DNA of 33,080 nucleotides. Origin: UBA5603 sp964501315 (GTDB lineage Bacteria; Bacillota_I; Bacilli_A; Izemoplasmatales; Hujiaoplasmataceae). The position numbers were made by a program, and so were the translations under genes. Shown piece by piece: positions 31,041 to 33,080 of this stretch. Below the pieces are notes generated by a model. The model ran no database searches. It was not told where the DNA came from and saw only the letters and a program-made list of their open reading frames with translations. The DNA lies in contig CAZCSO010000016.1 of assembly GCA_964501315.1 (NCBI GenBank), positions 1 through 33,080 of the forward strand, given 5' to 3'. The stretch's first letter is position 1. Each line of letters begins with the position of its first letter.

Positions 31041-32216
31041 ATGTCGGAATTATTTAACCAAGTGAATCAAGAAAAGATAACGTTACTAAATCGATTTTTG
31101 AGGGAATACACTACCTCTAAGGATAAAGTTGCTCTTTACCGAACGTACGAATCGGTTTTGAAACACGTGACGCCTCATGATTTGTTTCATCTGGAGTTTT
31201 TTTCCAATCAAACACCTTTGTCGATTGAAACGATAAAGGACTATGCGAATCGTTACGTCAATCTGTTTTTTCATGGTTTGAATGATTATCCGTGGAATAA
31301 ACATGTGCATCCAGTTTTAGAGGCATTCATCGCAGAAAATGAAGCGATAATGGCGAAACTGGAAGCCTTGAAGCCATTGCTAGAGTCCAAAAAAATAGAA
31401 CAATCGGTTGAGGATATGAAAGCATTACTAAACGAATTAGTTGTGATTGATCGAAAGTTCATCAAAGTTCAAAACATCGTATTCCCCATACTTGAGAAAA
31501 AACTGCCGTCTATAACGCCGTTTTCAGTGTTATGGAGCGTTCAAGACGACATTTTAAAAGATCGTTTAATCGCTTATCAAATGCTTGAACAAACGGATAT
31601 CGATTGGCCTGCTTTTAAGGTAGCCATCGGTAAATTTTACTATGGATTGGCCGGGATGATTCAAAAAGAAGACCTAATCGTTTTCCCGCTTGCTTCCGAA
31701 GTCATATCGCTGGATGCGTGGGATTCGATGGTGGACTCACTCAACGAAATCGGCTTTGCCTTTATAGAACCGAATTTTATCTCTATTAACAATCAAAAAA
31801 CAGAAGATCATGTTATCAAGACGATGAGCGGAACATTGTCCATCGATCAGTTTATCTTGGTCATGAATCACCTTCCGATTGAAATAACCTATGTTGATGA
31901 ATCGGATAAAGTCGTTTATTTTAATCAACCGTCAGAACGTCATTTTCCAAGAACTCCTCAAGTCATTGGCCGTGAAGTTCGGTATTGTCATCCGCCAAAA
32001 AGTGTTCATATCGTAGAAAAAATCATCGATGCGTTCAAATCAGGACGTCAGGATCAGGCGCAATTTTGGATGTCATTCAAAGGCAAGAAGATCCTCATTA
32101 CCTATTATGCCGTCAGAAATCATCAAAACGAATACAAGGGTGTTTTGGAAGTCACACAAGACATCAGTCAATTAATGACGCTTGAAGGTGAAAAGCGTTT
32201 GTTGGATTGGGAGTAA
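31041..32216 (+). CDS. DUF438/PAS_10 protein with a degenerate hemerythrin-like region
   Basis: This 391-residue protein fits the DUF438 architecture: an N-terminal helical region (about 1-80), a hemerythrin-like helical region (about 85-225), and a C-terminal PAS_10 domain (about 270-378; LPIEITYVDESDKVVYFNQ, RYCHPPKSVHIVEKII). In family members I recall HY..KEN and a later His-Asp motif as metal ligands. Here the aligned positions read K139 and Q144 (KFIKVQN) and Q168 (LWSVQDD), although H90 and E210 (QKED) remain. Metal binding is therefore doubtful. The PAS domain could bind haem or another ligand. GAGGTGAT precedes the ATG. The membrane gene after it starts two bases later, likely co-transcribed. 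Confidence 0.85.
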   Translation: MSELFNQVNQEKITLLNRFLREYTTSKDKVALYRTYESVLKHVTPHDLFHLEFFSNQTPLSIETIKDYANRYVNLFFHGLNDYPWNKHVHPVLEAFIAENEAIMAKLEALKPLLESKKIEQSVEDMKALLNELVVIDRKFIKVQNIVFPILEKKLPSITPFSVLWSVQDDILKDRLIAYQMLEQTDIDWPAFKVAIGKFYYGLAGMIQKEDLIVFPLASEVISLDAWDSMVDSLNEIGFAFIEPNFISINNQKTEDHVIKTMSGTLSIDQFILVMNHLPIEITYVDESDKVVYFNQPSERHFPRTPQVIGREVRYCHPPKSVHIVEKIIDAFKSGRQDQAQFWMSFKGKKILITYYAVRNHQNEYKGVLEVTQDISQLMTLEGEKRLLDWE

Positions 32217-32218
32217 TC

Positions 32219-32944
32219 ATGATTGATAAAGCACAGATAAAAGCTGAATGGAAACAGAAAAATTTATACGACTATCAATGTGAGTTGATTAAGCAACGCC
32301 GATTGCGAATTATCATCATGAGTCTTTTGTTGGGTGCGTTGTTATTGACAATGGTGTATGGAACCTTGGAAAATCCCTTTGTTTACACCTTTAGCAACAT
32401 CGGTAACTTCTTTGATTATCGCCTATTTTTCATTGTTTGGGCGATTATTTCGGGTGTGGCCATTCAGACCAGTGTGATTGCCTTGTTCCGTCTTGAGGCG
32501 TATCATATCGGGAGAAAAGGCATTTTTGTGGCACTGTCCATGGTCTTCTTGGTCTTAACTGCAATCATTCCAGCATTGAAGGATGTGTATCCTTTTTGGC
32601 ACTTTCTTCATACCATTTTTGCTGGATTGCATGCGCTATTCGTATTAGTTTCCTTGGTCCCGTTCGTCAATTGGGTATCCAAAGAAAATCCTAGGCTTAA
32701 GTTGGTTTTGGATATTTGGATGATTGTCATTTGGGTGGGATCGTTGTTACCACTGATCATCTTTGGGAAGTCGGGTTTGTTTGAATTATGGTTTTTTGTG
32801 ACGTTGATTATTTTCTTGCTTTACTTAAGCATGATATTATTTGAAGAGAAGATTGTGAAAATGAGTGTGGCGTTTTTAAAAGACGAATCCGATTTGAATG
32901 AAGCCATTGAAAAAATCTACATTAATTTAGAAAAAACAAAATAA
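32219..32944 (+). CDS. Polytopic membrane protein of unknown function
   Basis: The 241-residue product has about six hydrophobic helices (roughly 33-53, 65-90, 97-117, 122-147, 158-178 and 182-205) and a charged cytoplasmic N-terminus and C-terminus. I recognise no family. The ATG at 32219 follows GGGAG, which lies in the last codons of the DUF438 gene; an in-frame TTG at 32207 lacks a ribosome site. It starts two bases after the DUF438 stop and is probably its partner. No terminator is evident between it and the tRNA gene. Confidence 0.75.
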   Translation: MIDKAQIKAEWKQKNLYDYQCELIKQRRLRIIIMSLLLGALLLTMVYGTLENPFVYTFSNIGNFFDYRLFFIVWAIISGVAIQTSVIALFRLEAYHIGRKGIFVALSMVFLVLTAIIPALKDVYPFWHFLHTIFAGLHALFVLVSLVPFVNWVSKENPRLKLVLDIWMIVIWVGSLLPLIIFGKSGLFELWFFVTLIIFLLYLSMILFEEKIVKMSVAFLKDESDLNEAIEKIYINLEKTK

Positions 32945-32986
32945 GTTACTTTTTGAATTATTTTGCTGGTAATAATGGTGATTATT

Positions 32987-32995
32987 TGATAAAAT
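32987..32995 (+). promoter_or_regulatory. Extended -10 promoter of the tRNA gene
   Basis: TGA followed by TAAAAT (32990-32995), 9 bases before the tRNA 5' end. The -35 is unclear. Confidence 0.4.
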
Positions 32996-33004
32996 AAAAA
33001 CCAC

Positions 33005-33080
33005 GGGGCCGTAGCTCAGCTGGGAGAGCGCAAGCATGGCATGTTTGAGGTCGCGAGTTCGATCCTCGTCGGCTCCACCA
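33005..33080 (+). tRNA. tRNA-Ala(GGC)
   Basis: A 76-base cloverleaf is complete: acceptor GGGGCCG/CGGCTCC (one G-T pair), D stem GCTC/GAGC, anticodon stem CAAGC/GTTTG with loop ATGGCAT (anticodon GGC, Ala), a 5-base variable loop, and T stem GCGAG/CTCGT with TTCGATC. CCA is encoded and ends exactly at base 33080. Further tRNA genes may follow outside the window. Confidence 0.95.

Noticed and set aside
1..33080. Mobile element, prophage, CRISPR or genomic-island signature
   Set aside because: No transposase, integrase, phage gene or repeat array is seen. The tRNA-Ala at the edge is a possible integration site, but nothing in this window suggests it was used.

Overview
The window is gene-dense chromosomal DNA from a low-to-moderate GC Gram-positive-type bacterium that uses the standard bacterial code: TGA ends several genes, for example those ending at 3906, 17777 and 19141. 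Shine-Dalgarno motifs are strong (AAGGAGG or AGGTGAT types). Promoters are sigma-A-like, and many carry an extended -10 (TGnTATAAT). The chaperonin operon has CIRCE operators. Rhodanese-type and small secreted proteins are lipoproteins, and intrinsic terminators follow most transcription units. These traits point to the Bacilli or a free-living relative of the Mollicutes (Izemoplasmatales/Haloplasma-like). That placement is inferred from gene content and no sequence search supports it. I see no insertion sequence, phage gene, CRISPR array or integrase, and no gene-free stretch longer than about 300 bases.

Layout. 1-1012: a membrane-anchored J-domain protein and a membrane zinc-ribbon protein, ending at a terminator shared with a reverse-strand M29 aminopeptidase (1010-2245). 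2412-3906: a FrnE-like DsbA-family protein and a YwaF/TMEM164-like membrane protein. 4017-6018: groES-groEL behind two CIRCE elements. 6083-7294 (reverse): an MFS transporter. 7438-9225: a transaldolase, then an orphan EIIC-type PTS membrane protein. 9299-14108: an apparent operon of AmrS radical-SAM enzyme, LigB/Memo-like-AMMECR1 fusion, THUMP rRNA methyltransferase and MATE exporter. 14149-15190: an MhqR-like MarR regulator with an operator-like palindrome and an NADPH-dependent FMN reductase. 15282-16713: a diguanylate cyclase and a convergent lipoprotein. 16881-20085: gnd, zwf, a cyclase-family hydrolase and a Rieske protein, tightly coupled. 20163-21677: M32 carboxypeptidase. 21690-24636 (reverse): EamA exporter, TIGR02206 membrane protein, HAD phosphatase and rhodanese lipoprotein. 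24773-26651: a RibD reductase without its deaminase half, and a RibBA protein whose RibB half has lost most catalytic residues. 26768-28198: second MATE exporter. 28391-30953: DUF2207 and LemA. 31041-32944: a DUF438/PAS_10 protein and a membrane protein. 33005-33080: tRNA-Ala(GGC), ending exactly at the window edge.

How the genes fit together. zwf, gnd and the transaldolase cover the oxidative branch and part of the non-oxidative branch of the pentose phosphate pathway, although the transaldolase is in a separate unit. The MarR/FMN-reductase pair looks like a quinone or electrophile response. The FrnE-like protein, Rieske protein and rhodanese suggest thiol and redox chemistry. The strongest candidates for undescribed biology are the AmmeMemoRadiSam operon (9299-14108), the reduced and partly degenerate RibD/RibBA pair (24773-26651), and the pentose-phosphate/cyclase/Rieske operon (16881-20085).
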